Shown: one piece after another, positions 1-5,921 of the stretch
Layout: every line of letters starts with the position of its first letter
Numbering within the stretch: the stretch's first letter is position 1
Source of the DNA: JBGTCY01 sp041748615
Lineage (GTDB): Bacteria > Bacteroidota > Bacteroidia > Chitinophagales > CAIOSU01
Assembly (NCBI GenBank): GCA_041748615.1
Contig: JBGTCY010000101.1
Location: forward strand, 1-10,201
Direction: 5' to 3'
DNA length: 10,201 bases
Position numbers and translations under genes: made by a program
The notes under the pieces: generated by a model
What the model saw: the letters and a program-made list of their open reading frames with translations, nothing else
Database searches by the model: none
What the model was told of the DNA's origin: nothing

Positions 1-184
1 CGAAAATCTTCCCATCCTGCTGCGCCACATACAGCCGCCCGTCAGGACCGAATTGCAACGAAGTTGGATTGTTTACATTTTCACCGGCAAGGTTGCTGGC
101 GGTGAAGCTGATAGTCTGACTGTAGGAGTATGTTGCGGAAAGAAAAAAGAAGATGATTGCGGAAAGAAATTTGCTCGAATTCAT
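1..184 (-). CDS. Secreted protein, probable beta-propeller (sugar/sorbosone dehydrogenase-like), 5' end only
   Basis: Reading leftward from an ATG at 184-182, the frame stays open for 61 codons to the window edge, so only the N-terminus is visible. Residues 1-23 form a typical signal peptide: MNSSK, then a long hydrophobic run rich in F, L, I and A, then SYSQ. The mature part contains NPTSLQFGPDGRLYVAQQDGKI, the blade-type motif (N-P-T/L-x-x-x-F-GPDGRLYVA-xx-G-I) common at the start of secreted six-bladed propellers related to soluble glucose/sorbosone dehydrogenases. That family name is an inference from one motif. Other propellers (NHL, SMP-30-like) open in a similar way, and catalytic residues would lie outside the window. 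The gene is divergent from the MbnP-like gene across a 345-bp gap. Confidence 0.75.
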   Translation of the reverse strand, partial: MNSSKFLSAIIFFFLSATYSYSQTISFTASNLAGENVNNPTSLQFGPDGRLYVAQQDGKIF

Positions 185-529
185 GTTGCCTGATATTTAT
201 TAAAGAAGTGAAGAAGATACTTCCCTAATGCGAGTTATATCAGGAATTCGTCAAATGCTATGTTGGGTATCATCTGTTGATAGTGATTTATGTCATGTTC
301 GGAGTTTTTAACCTGATAACTGGCTTTTTCAGTATATTCTGTTTGTTATCCAATGAAAAAAATTGAAGGATATTACGCGATTTTCAGTGTTAAAATAGGA
401 TGCCCCTGATGTTCCGATTTCAAATTGATGGAGGATAAAATCATTCCTTTTATGTGACTTGCATCACCCTTTTCTGAAATAACCGATGCTAAATTTCAAC
501 ATGTTATTATAATAAGTTATTTTTAAATC
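185..529. other. Intergenic region between divergent genes
   Basis: This 345-bp AT-rich gap lies between two divergent genes and must hold both of their promoters. I found no convincing Bacteroidota -33/-7 pair. The nearest -7-like match on the plus strand is TAAATTTC at 490-497, with no correctly spaced TTG. Weak inverted repeats are present: TATCA (268-272) with TGATA (278-282), and GATAAC (315-320) with GTTATC (345-350). No long open reading frame, tRNA or strong terminator hairpin was seen. Confidence 0.5.
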
Positions 530-1246
530 ATGCACATTTATATTCTAATTGCACTTGCCTGTCTTGTTACATTATTCCATTCCTGCAAAAAGAATGATGA
601 GCCGGAAACGACATCTGTCATTTTCAATTTGAAATATGCGGTAGATGATGTTGCGCTGCTATTCGACACTTTGTTTTATGTGAATGACGCGGGGAATGAA
701 TACAGCGTTACGCGCTTGCAATATTACTTGTCCGGCATCCGGTTCACAGGCGCGGATGCGTTTCAGTCGAATGAAATATTTTATGTGGATGCAAGAATAA
801 ACGCATACAATTCCATCACTATAGAAAACGTGCCGCAGGGAGATTACACCGGCATTTCATTTTTCATCGGACTGAGCGCTGTCCAAAACCTGACGGACGC
901 CTTGCCGAACACTTCGGAAAACTTAGCTATGGCGTGGCCCGACATGATGGGAGGCGGTTATCATTTTCTGAAGTTGGAAGGACATCACAAAACCGCTGCT
1001 ACACAGCCGACCGGCTATGCCGTGCATTTGGGCAACAATATGAGTTTGGTGACTTGTGATTTGGATTTTCCGTTTTCCATAACAACAGACCAACAACAAC
1101 TGACTTTGAAAATGAATTTAAATAATTGGTACAGAACACCTCATCAATTTGATTTCAACACCGATGGCAATTACACGATGGGCGACTCGACCTTGATGAG
1201 CAAAATCGCGGCAAACGGGCATAATGTGTTTACGGTACCGGATTGA
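530..1246 (+). CDS. MbnP-like copper-binding lipoprotein
   Basis: This 238-residue protein begins with a short hydrophobic stretch (residues 3-17) ending at Cys19 in FHSC-KK. That is a weak lipobox but a common Bacteroidota lipoprotein pattern, so the protein is probably an exported, lipid-anchored one. The body matches the MbnP family: a beta-rich N-terminal half with SVTRLQYYLSGI (59-70), NVPQGDYTGISFFIG (100-114), the signature MAWPDMMGGGYHFLKLEGHH (134-153), and HLG at 167-169. In characterised MbnP/CorA proteins a conserved Trp is oxidised to kynurenine and helps bind copper. Only Trp136 and Trp200 exist here, and Trp136 lies in the signature, so it is the likely site. The partner oxidase follows 45 nt downstream. 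The ATG at 530 is forced because an in-frame TAA lies at 524-526. No Shine-Dalgarno is visible. Family assignment is confident; copper binding is inferred. Confidence 0.82.
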   Translation: MHIYILIALACLVTLFHSCKKNDEPETTSVIFNLKYAVDDVALLFDTLFYVNDAGNEYSVTRLQYYLSGIRFTGADAFQSNEIFYVDARINAYNSITIENVPQGDYTGISFFIGLSAVQNLTDALPNTSENLAMAWPDMMGGGYHFLKLEGHHKTAATQPTGYAVHLGNNMSLVTCDLDFPFSITTDQQQLTLKMNLNNWYRTPHQFDFNTDGNYTMGDSTLMSKIAANGHNVFTVPD

Positions 1247-1291
1247 GATGAAGTAGAAAGTCACGCAACGACAAAACAGAACTACTTTAAA

Positions 1292-2329
1292 TTGAAATTA
1301 CATTCAAAATATCTTTTACTGATTTCTCTATTGATTATTTCAATCAGTGCATTATCCTCCTGCCAAAAAGATGCGCCTGACGATGACCAGCCCTTTGCGC
1401 CTACACCATACAATCTGTTCATTCCCTATAAATTTCCGCCCATGCTCATTCCCGAAGAAAATCCGCTGACGGAAGAAGGCGTGGCACTCGGCAGACGGCT
1501 CTATTACGACCCCAAGTTATCGGTGAACGGACCGCTGACGGGACATTCCTGTTCGAGTTGCCACCAACAGGAAAAATCATTCACGGTGAGCAGTCGGGGC
1601 GTGTCGGTGCTGCCGCATGTGAACTTAGGTTGGAACACGCATTTTCTGTGGGACGGAAAAATCACAGGCACGCTGGAAGATATCATGCAATTCGAAGTGG
1701 AAGATTTTTTCATGGCTGACCTTTCCGCCATCAAAACGGATGCGGATTATCCGGTATATTTCAAAAGCGCATTCGGCACAACGGAGATTACCACCGAACG
1801 AACGGCTTATGCTCTCGCACAATTTTTCCGCGCGCTCACCTCCGGCAATTCAAAATTTGACAAGTTCCTGAGGCGAGAGGTGATGCTGGGTCCGGACGAG
1901 ATGCAGGGGTTCGTGCTGTTTAATTCAGAAAAAGGTGATTGCTTTCATTGCCACATTTTGCCGGTCACCACCGACAACCTGTTTCACAACATCGGTCTCG
2001 ATGCGGAGTTTACGGCAGCTAACAGCGGCAGGTTCAATATTACGGGACTGAGCGCTGATATCGGCTTGTTCAAAACGCCCACGCTCCGCAACGTGGAACT
2101 CACCGCGCCCTACATGCATGATGGCAGGTTCGCCACGCTCGAAGAAGTGATTGAACATTACAACTCAGGCGTGAAATCATCGCCCACGCTTGACCCGATT
2201 ATGACCAAGCCCGGCAAAGAATTCGGATTGGAACTCAATGAAATGGAAAAAGCGCAGTTGGTCGCTTTTTTAAAAACGCTCACGGATTATTCTTTTATTG
2301 AGGATGAAAAACTTGGGTCGCCTTTTTGA
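1292..2329 (+). CDS. MbnH/MauG-like di-heme c-type cytochrome (cytochrome c peroxidase superfamily) lipoprotein
   Basis: This 345-residue protein has two haem c attachment motifs, CSSCH (87-91) and CFHCH (217-221). It also has the conserved second-domain segment FKTPTLRNVELTAPYMHDG (260-278), where Met275 is the candidate distal ligand of the second haem and MHDG is a family hallmark. LGWNTHFLWDG (112-122) supplies the aromatic residues typical of the region between the haems. Residues 8-24 form a lipoprotein signal ending in LSSC (Cys24). Directly behind an MbnP-like gene, the best functional guess is the MbnH role: peroxide-driven oxidation of the partner's tryptophan to kynurenine. Ordinary cytochrome c peroxidase activity is the alternative. 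The start is TTG: the frame is open back to the previous gene's stop, contains no ATG or GTG there, and the signal peptide begins immediately after this TTG. The two genes are in the same frame, 45 nt apart, and very likely one operon. Confidence 0.88.
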   Translation: MKLHSKYLLLISLLIISISALSSCQKDAPDDDQPFAPTPYNLFIPYKFPPMLIPEENPLTEEGVALGRRLYYDPKLSVNGPLTGHSCSSCHQQEKSFTVSSRGVSVLPHVNLGWNTHFLWDGKITGTLEDIMQFEVEDFFMADLSAIKTDADYPVYFKSAFGTTEITTERTAYALAQFFRALTSGNSKFDKFLRREVMLGPDEMQGFVLFNSEKGDCFHCHILPVTTDNLFHNIGLDAEFTAANSGRFNITGLSADIGLFKTPTLRNVELTAPYMHDGRFATLEEVIEHYNSGVKSSPTLDPIMTKPGKEFGLELNEMEKAQLVAFLKTLTDYSFIEDEKLGSPF

Positions 2330-2420
2330 GAAATCAGTTGCGGAGTATTTCCATCTTGTGTTTGTATGCTGCCTTTGGTTTTAAGTGGTTTGTGAAAGAG
2401 TGTCATTTCACAGTCTTGGC

Positions 2421-2470
2421 AGGCACTCGTTCTCTTGTGCTACAATGCCGTGCTGCAAACGAGCGCCAGT
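2421..2470. repeat. Imperfect inverted repeat (REP-like)
   Basis: GGCACTCGTT (2422-2431) faces AACGAGCGCC (2458-2467), giving 9 of 10 complementary positions around a 26-nt centre that contains TTGTGC and GTGCTGCAA. It lies in the gap between the convergent cytochrome and ric genes. The sequence resembles palindromic intergenic repeats I have seen in Bacteroidota, but that resemblance is from memory. A function as a REP element or transposon remnant is inference. Confidence 0.35.
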
Positions 2471-2487
2471 GGTAGTTTTTATAAATA

Positions 2488-2535
2488 GCCACAAATGCTC
2501 GAATAAAAAACCATTCGTGCATTCGTGGCATTTTT
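2488..2535. terminator. Long imperfect hairpin between convergent genes, possible bidirectional terminator or palindromic repeat
   Basis: GCCACAAATGCTCGAAT (2488-2504) and ATTCGTGCATTCGTGGC (2513-2529) pair at 15 of 17 positions around an 8-nt loop that starts with six A residues. On the plus strand T5 follows after one base (2531-2535). The site ends 18 nt before the stop codon of ric and about 160 nt after that of the cytochrome gene. It could end plus-strand transcription. The arms also look like the ATTCGTG-type palindromes scattered through Bacteroidota genomes, so a repeat element co-opted as a terminator is an equally good reading. Confidence 0.45.
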
Positions 2536-2553
2536 ATATTCATCCCTTGATTG

Positions 2554-3273
2554 TCAATTCAATCTCCCCTCCATCTCCACCGCTTTCGGAAAAAGAATAT
2601 TGTTTTCCAAATGCACATGGCGGTGCAGGTCGTCTTCAAATTCTTTCAGTTTGAAATATTCCACGCGGTAGGTATTGCAGGCATGTTCGGGCGGGGTGAA
2701 GTTGTTGCTGAGGATGCCGATTTGCCGGAGCAGTTCGCCCGCCTGCTCGTGTTCAGCTTCCATCATGGCAACGGGGTTTTTCACCGTGCCGAAAGGCGGC
2801 TGCGCGGGATGACCGCCTGATGTCAGCGTTTTCTCCAACTCCTTGATGTAGGGAAACAACACCCGTTCTTCTTTCATCATGTGTTGGTACATTTCGTCCG
2901 CAAGCTGGCTGACCAACCCGGCAATCTTCACCGTTTCGGGATTGCTGTTGCCGTGAACGGTAGCCACTTTTTGCGAATATTCGAGCAGCAAAGGCAAGGA
3001 ACGGTTCACATAAGTGTGATGCTTTTCAATGATGTAATCAATCAACTTCTCCAACTGCCAGGCGTTGAAATTTTCACCGCCAATGGAACAACTTCCGCCT
3101 TCCGTTTGCAGCAGTTCTTTTTCCAGCGTTGCGAAATCAATGCCTTTTTTTTCGCAGACTTCCTTCACGGATTTTTTACCTCCGCAGCAAAAATCAATGC
3201 CGTATTTTTTGAAGACCTCCGCCTTGCGGTAATCTTCGGCAACCAACTCGCCTATTGTTTTTTCGTGTACCAT
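2554..3273 (-). CDS. ric: Iron-sulfur cluster repair di-iron protein RIC (ScdA/YtfE family)
   Basis: This 239-residue cytoplasmic protein has the usual RIC length and layout. The N-terminal ScdA_N (DUF542) domain (about 3-57) carries the signature FKKYGIDFCCGGKKS with Cys29-Cys30. A hemerythrin-like four-helix domain follows (about 75-235). Its candidate di-iron ligands, aligned by spacing with YtfE, are His85, His131 and Glu135 (HMMKE), His175 (AEHEQ), and His219 and Glu223 (HVHLE). The family repairs Fe-S clusters damaged by nitric oxide or peroxide. The ATG at 3273 gives the standard start MVHEKTIGELVAEDYRKAEVF. The gene stands alone: the upstream gene on the same strand ends 338 bp away, and a 20-bp palindrome 46-65 nt before the start codon suggests its own stress-responsive promoter. 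It converges with the cytochrome gene. Confidence 0.95.
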   Translation of the reverse strand: MVHEKTIGELVAEDYRKAEVFKKYGIDFCCGGKKSVKEVCEKKGIDFATLEKELLQTEGGSCSIGGENFNAWQLEKLIDYIIEKHHTYVNRSLPLLLEYSQKVATVHGNSNPETVKIAGLVSQLADEMYQHMMKEERVLFPYIKELEKTLTSGGHPAQPPFGTVKNPVAMMEAEHEQAGELLRQIGILSNNFTPPEHACNTYRVEYFKLKEFEDDLHRHVHLENNILFPKAVEMEGRLN

Positions 3274-3294
3274 AAGTTAAATATTTTATTAAGT

Positions 3295-3302
3295 CAAAGT
3301 TC
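3295..3302 (-). promoter_or_regulatory. Candidate -7 element of the ric promoter
   Basis: On the minus strand this reads GAACTTTG, matching the Bacteroidota TAnnTTTG -7 consensus at five of six defined positions. It lies 22-29 nt before the ric ATG. No TTG lies at the expected -33 distance, which is what one would expect if an activator bound at the palindrome just upstream. Inferred only. Confidence 0.3.
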
Positions 3303-3318
3303 GGTATGAGTGCAACTC

Positions 3319-3338
3319 TGATTTCATGATTGAAATCA
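3319..3338. promoter_or_regulatory. 20-bp perfect palindrome upstream of ric, candidate operator
   Basis: TGATTTCA (3319-3326) and TGAAATCA (3331-3338) are exact inverted copies around TGAT. The inner 14 bp, TTTCA-N4-TGAAA, has the same 5-4-5 geometry as Crp/Fnr-family sites, but the half-site is not the Fnr TTGAT. The centre lies about 55 nt upstream of the ric start codon and roughly 38 nt upstream of the start site implied by the candidate -7 element, close to the class II activator position. Control by a nitrosative- or oxidative-stress regulator fits the gene's role but is inference. Confidence 0.45.
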
Positions 3339-3412
3339 CAATGTGGAAGAATTTATTCAGCTAACGGCTTCAGTTTGAATGTAAACATTTAGTCGTGCCT
3401 TGCCCCTTTTAT

Positions 3413-3479
3413 CACTCTGAAGAGATGTTACTGTTATAGAAACGTAGCATACGTTTCCGGTTATTTCGATTTCAGAGTG
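3413..3479. repeat. Nested, nearly concentric inverted repeats
   Basis: The outer arms CACTCTGAA (3413-3421) and TTCAGAGTG (3471-3479) are perfectly complementary. Inside them GAAACGTA (3439-3446) and TACGTTTC (3450-3457) form a second perfect 8-bp palindrome around GCA. The two centres differ by only about 2 nt. The layout could form a two-level hairpin in RNA or a cruciform in DNA, or be an operator inside a decayed element. It lies about 140-206 nt upstream of ric and about 130 nt past the end of the exonuclease gene. Function unknown. Confidence 0.45.
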
Positions 3480-3611
3480 TTACTCCTGATGAACACGAGG
3501 AGATTCGGAAGAAGAAGTAAAACAGAAAAAATGTATTCGAAGGTAAAGTACTACAAACGCGCAACGCTACAAATCAAAGCAGAGCATAGACGTACGAAGC
3601 AAGCGCAAAAA

Positions 3612-4349
3612 TCACACACCATTTATAATCGCAATTTCATCTTCTCCTAATTGCGGCATTCCTTTGAATCGCAGAAGTAGTTGCGCCACAGTGATGACGT
3701 CTTTCTGGCAGTAGGTGACGATACGGGCAAGATTTTTTTCATGCCAATAAACGCGTCCGACATCTTTTCCGTCAATATCGTCTTTCGGGGTAGGGATGTT
3801 AAAAAGCAATGCGAGCAATCGTAACGAGGTGAAGTTTTTGACGTCACCGAATTTCCAGAGTTGCATAGTGTCAACATGCAGCACTTCCCAGGGTTTTTTG
3901 CCGGAGAGGTCAAGGATGTTGGGCAGGCGGATGCCGTTGACCAACATGCGCCTGCAAACGAACGGAACATCAAACTCACGGATGTTGTGTCCGCAAAGTC
4001 CCTGCCGCTGAGGGTCGTTGTAATATTTGTCCAACAGTTCTTTGAAATTCGTCAGCAATTCAGCCTCATTGTCAGATGCAAAAGATTTCACTTTGAACAA
4101 CCATTTTTTGCCGGTTTCCGCGCGTTTGAAAAAGCCGGCAGAGATGCAAACGATTTTTCCAAACTCCGCGTAGATACCCGCGTTGGAAAAATAATTTTCA
4201 GCGGGAGTTTCATCTTCACGAATGAGCTTGCGGATTTTATGTTCCCACAATGACTGATATTCTGCGGGCAGCGCGCTGTAATCATCAGTTGCGGGAACGG
4301 TTTCAATGTCGAACAGGAGCAGGTTTTCCAAAGTCAGATTTTCAAGCAT
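3612..4349 (-). CDS. Predicted 3'-5' exonuclease, PolB-like DnaQ fold
   Basis: This 245-residue protein shows the three exonuclease motifs of the DEDD superfamily. Motif I is LLFDIETVP with Asp14 and Glu16. Motif II is LCGHNIREFDVPFV with Asp127. Motif III is YCQKDV with Tyr213 and Asp217, the DEDDy type. The insert FTSLRLLALLFNIPTPKDDIDGKDV (173-197) fits the family of stand-alone proteins related to the PolB proofreading domain (DNA_pol_B_exo2). All catalytic acids are present, so it should be an active metal-dependent nuclease. Its substrate and pathway are not known to me. Its ATG (4349-4347) overlaps the stop of the upstream methyltransferase gene in ATGCTTGA, so the two are cotranscribed and probably translationally coupled. 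No polymerase domain is attached. Confidence 0.85.
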   Translation of the reverse strand: MLENLTLENLLLFDIETVPATDDYSALPAEYQSLWEHKIRKLIREDETPAENYFSNAGIYAEFGKIVCISAGFFKRAETGKKWLFKVKSFASDNEAELLTNFKELLDKYYNDPQRQGLCGHNIREFDVPFVCRRMLVNGIRLPNILDLSGKKPWEVLHVDTMQLWKFGDVKNFTSLRLLALLFNIPTPKDDIDGKDVGRVYWHEKNLARIVTYCQKDVITVAQLLLRFKGMPQLGEDEIAIINGV

Positions 4350-4938
4350 CGGTTTTTTCTTTTTTTGTTAAATGAATGAACAACTCCCTGCCCGCCCTCG
4401 GCTCTACTGAATTGTAACAACGGTCAAAATATTTGATGTCGAATAAGGGTGAAAAATATTGCAGATATTCTTCTTTATTCCCTCCGAATGGCGGTTTGTC
4501 GTCATTTAGTTTATCGTCAAATAACACTCCAACTAATTTGCCGTTTGGCTTGAGTAATTCATATACTTGTCGTGCATAAGCATCGCGCAGTTTCGGGTCA
4601 ATGGCGCAAAAAAATGTCTGCTCCACAATCAAATCATAACCGCTTTTGTGTTTGAAAAAATCATCGTGAATGAGATGCTTCACCGGAAAATCGGGAAAAT
4701 GATGATGAAACCGGTGCAGCGGGCTGATTGCCCAATCAAGGAGAAACACATTTTCAAATCCCTGTGCATGAAGATATTCAGCTTCATAACCATTGCCACT
4801 TCCGGGAATCAGAATTGAAATGGATTTATCCGTGAGTTGCGAGAAATATTCTTTGAGCGGGCGAGATACTTCACCAATGTCCCAGCCGGTTTCCCCGGTT
4901 TGATAGCGGTTGTTCCAATCGTCTGCGGTAAGTTCCAT
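4342..4938 (-). CDS. TPMT-like SAM-dependent methyltransferase
   Basis: This 198-residue class I methyltransferase resembles the thiopurine S-methyltransferase family. It has an N-terminal WNNRYQTGETGWDIG motif (8-22) and the SAM-binding glycine loop ILIPGSGNGYEAEYL (42-56). An acidic residue (Asp68) ends the second strand, followed by DLIVEQTFFCAI (102-113) and a PPFGG loop (149-153). Most relatives carry Cys in the PGCG loop; here it is Ser47, a mild change that should not abolish SAM binding. Bacterial members are linked to methylation of thiol, selenium or tellurium compounds or remain uncharacterised, so the substrate is unknown. The start at ATG 4938 gives the standard N-terminus. It overlaps the following exonuclease gene by 8 bp and starts 83 bp after the plug-protein gene, so all three may form one transcript. 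Confidence 0.85.
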   Translation of the reverse strand: MELTADDWNNRYQTGETGWDIGEVSRPLKEYFSQLTDKSISILIPGSGNGYEAEYLHAQGFENVFLLDWAISPLHRFHHHFPDFPVKHLIHDDFFKHKSGYDLIVEQTFFCAIDPKLRDAYARQVYELLKPNGKLVGVLFDDKLNDDKPPFGGNKEEYLQYFSPLFDIKYFDRCYNSVEPRAGRELFIHLTKKEKTDA

Positions 4939-5021
4939 GATGCAATGATAATGCAGCGGAAGAAGAATAAAAACATCGCGAAAAAAATAATCAACGATGA
5001 GACAACGAAGTGCGTTTTTTT

Positions 5022-5702
5022 TTAGAAAAACTTGTAACTCTTGGTTGTGATTACCACGATGCCGCCCATCGAATCGCCATATCGCGCGGGCATGCCGCCA
5101 GAGATGACCATAAGGTCTTCAATCGCGTTTTGTGGAACGCCAAGGCTACCCATGATTTTCACGCCATCCACAAAGTAAAGCGTTGCGTCATTGCGCGAAC
5201 CCCTGAAGTTGATTGAACCGCCAGCGTCAGATTGATACGCGCCCGGTGTAATCACAGCCGCGATATCCTTCACGTCCGTGGTGGGCGCTTTACCGATTTG
5301 GGTTGAAGTTATGATGTAAGGTTGATTGGGATAACCCAGATTAATCAGGTCAAGCGGAACGGGTTTGATGACCACGTCAATGTCTAATGTCTTGGGTTCC
5401 ATCTCGACATCCAATGTTCTCACCTGTCCGTCTGAAAGGATGATGTCTTTCAGAATGACAGTTTTGTAATTGATGTATGAAACCGACATCGTGTAAGTGC
5501 CCGGCTCAAGCGGCTTGAAACTGAAATAGCCTTCCGCGTCCGTCAATGTTGATTTTTTCGCATCCTGGATGGTCAGCACAACCATTGCAAATTCCAGCGG
5601 CTCATTGAAATTGTCGGTGATTTGACCTTTGATTTCCCCGGTAGCGGCAATAGCGCTTGCCGCGAACGCGCATGTCAGAATGATGATTGTTAGTTTTTTC
5701 AT
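5022..5702 (-). CDS. Carboxypeptidase-regulatory-like plus TonB-plug domain protein without beta-barrel
   Basis: This 226-residue exported protein starts at MKKLTIIILTCAFAASAIA, a clear Sec signal peptide. An upstream in-frame ATG at 5741 would bury the signal, so 5702 is preferred. Residues 22-103 form a carboxypeptidase-regulatory-like beta-sandwich (GEIKGQITD, TDAEGYFSFKPLEPGTYTMSVSYINYK). Residues 125-221 form a TonB-receptor plug with GGSINFRGSRNDATLYFVDGV (161-181) and MPARYGDSMGGIVVITTK (204-221). The 600 or so residues of outer-membrane barrel expected in a SusC/TonB-dependent receptor are absent: the gene stops right after the plug and an intact methyltransferase gene begins 83 bp on. 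It is either a genuine stand-alone plug protein, a type I believe occurs in Bacteroidota, or an old truncation. No frameshift is seen in the frame. Nine A residues overlap the stop codon on the coding strand. Role unknown. Confidence 0.82.
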   Translation of the reverse strand: MKKLTIIILTCAFAASAIAATGEIKGQITDNFNEPLEFAMVVLTIQDAKKSTLTDAEGYFSFKPLEPGTYTMSVSYINYKTVILKDIILSDGQVRTLDVEMEPKTLDIDVVIKPVPLDLINLGYPNQPYIITSTQIGKAPTTDVKDIAAVITPGAYQSDAGGSINFRGSRNDATLYFVDGVKIMGSLGVPQNAIEDLMVISGGMPARYGDSMGGIVVITTKSYKFF

Positions 5703-5860
5703 GGCTGATGAGTTGAAGATTGAATTTAAGAAAAAATTCAAATATTTTTAGGGAAGATTGAAATAAAAATCAGAACTTGAAATTTATTTTTACTTTAAAT
5801 TTTGCAGCATTTTAACATTGTGAAATATTTTGACTTGCCTATAACTTCTTGAATATGATA

Positions 5861-5892
5861 AATTAAGTGTAGGTTAAAAAAACCTTTTAATT
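5861..5892. promoter_or_regulatory. Imperfect inverted repeat upstream of the DUF2971 gene
   Basis: AATTAA (5861-5866) plus AGGTT (5871-5875) can pair with AACCT (5881-5885) plus TTAATT (5887-5892) around AAAAA, with an uneven bulge (GTGT against T). It ends 29 nt before the DUF2971 start codon in a very AT-rich leader, so it could be an operator or an RNA hairpin in the 5' leader. In such AT-rich sequence it could also arise by chance. Confidence 0.25.
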
Positions 5893-5921
5893 CTACTCAA
5901 AATAAAACAAGAAAAAACATC

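Larger units (their letters stand above)
3274..3611. other. 338-bp intergenic region upstream of ric
   Basis: This gap separates ric from the 3' end of the exonuclease gene on the same strand. It holds the probable ric promoter with a 20-bp palindrome (3319-3338) and a nested double inverted repeat (3413-3479). It also holds a purine-rich stretch (about 3485-3600) that can be read as a very basic 53-codon frame starting at ATG 3489, with no visible ribosome-binding site. No tRNA or conserved protein fragment was recognised. The length is unusual for a gap between same-strand genes in this window. Confidence 0.5.

Noticed and set aside
2385..2820. Two overlapping plus-strand frames in the gap after the cytochrome gene and into ric
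   Set aside because: They run through palindromic repeats and the antisense of ric, have no sensible start context and no recognisable motif.
2881..3309. 142-codon open frame on the plus strand over the ric gene
   Set aside because: It is the complement of the strongly supported ric coding sequence and its translation shows no domain or signal.
3861..4253. 130-codon plus-strand frame opposite the exonuclease gene
   Set aside because: The opposite strand has all DEDDy exonuclease motifs in one intact frame, so this is a shadow.
4939..5024. Possible frameshift remnant of a TonB receptor barrel after the plug gene
   Set aside because: Only 83 bp separate the plug stop from the intact methyltransferase, too little for any barrel, and no barrel-like residues were seen there, despite the nine-base A tract at the stop.
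5703..5741. Upstream ATG start (5741) for the plug protein
   Set aside because: It would add 13 residues before a standard MKKLTIIILT signal peptide, so the start at 5702 is more likely.
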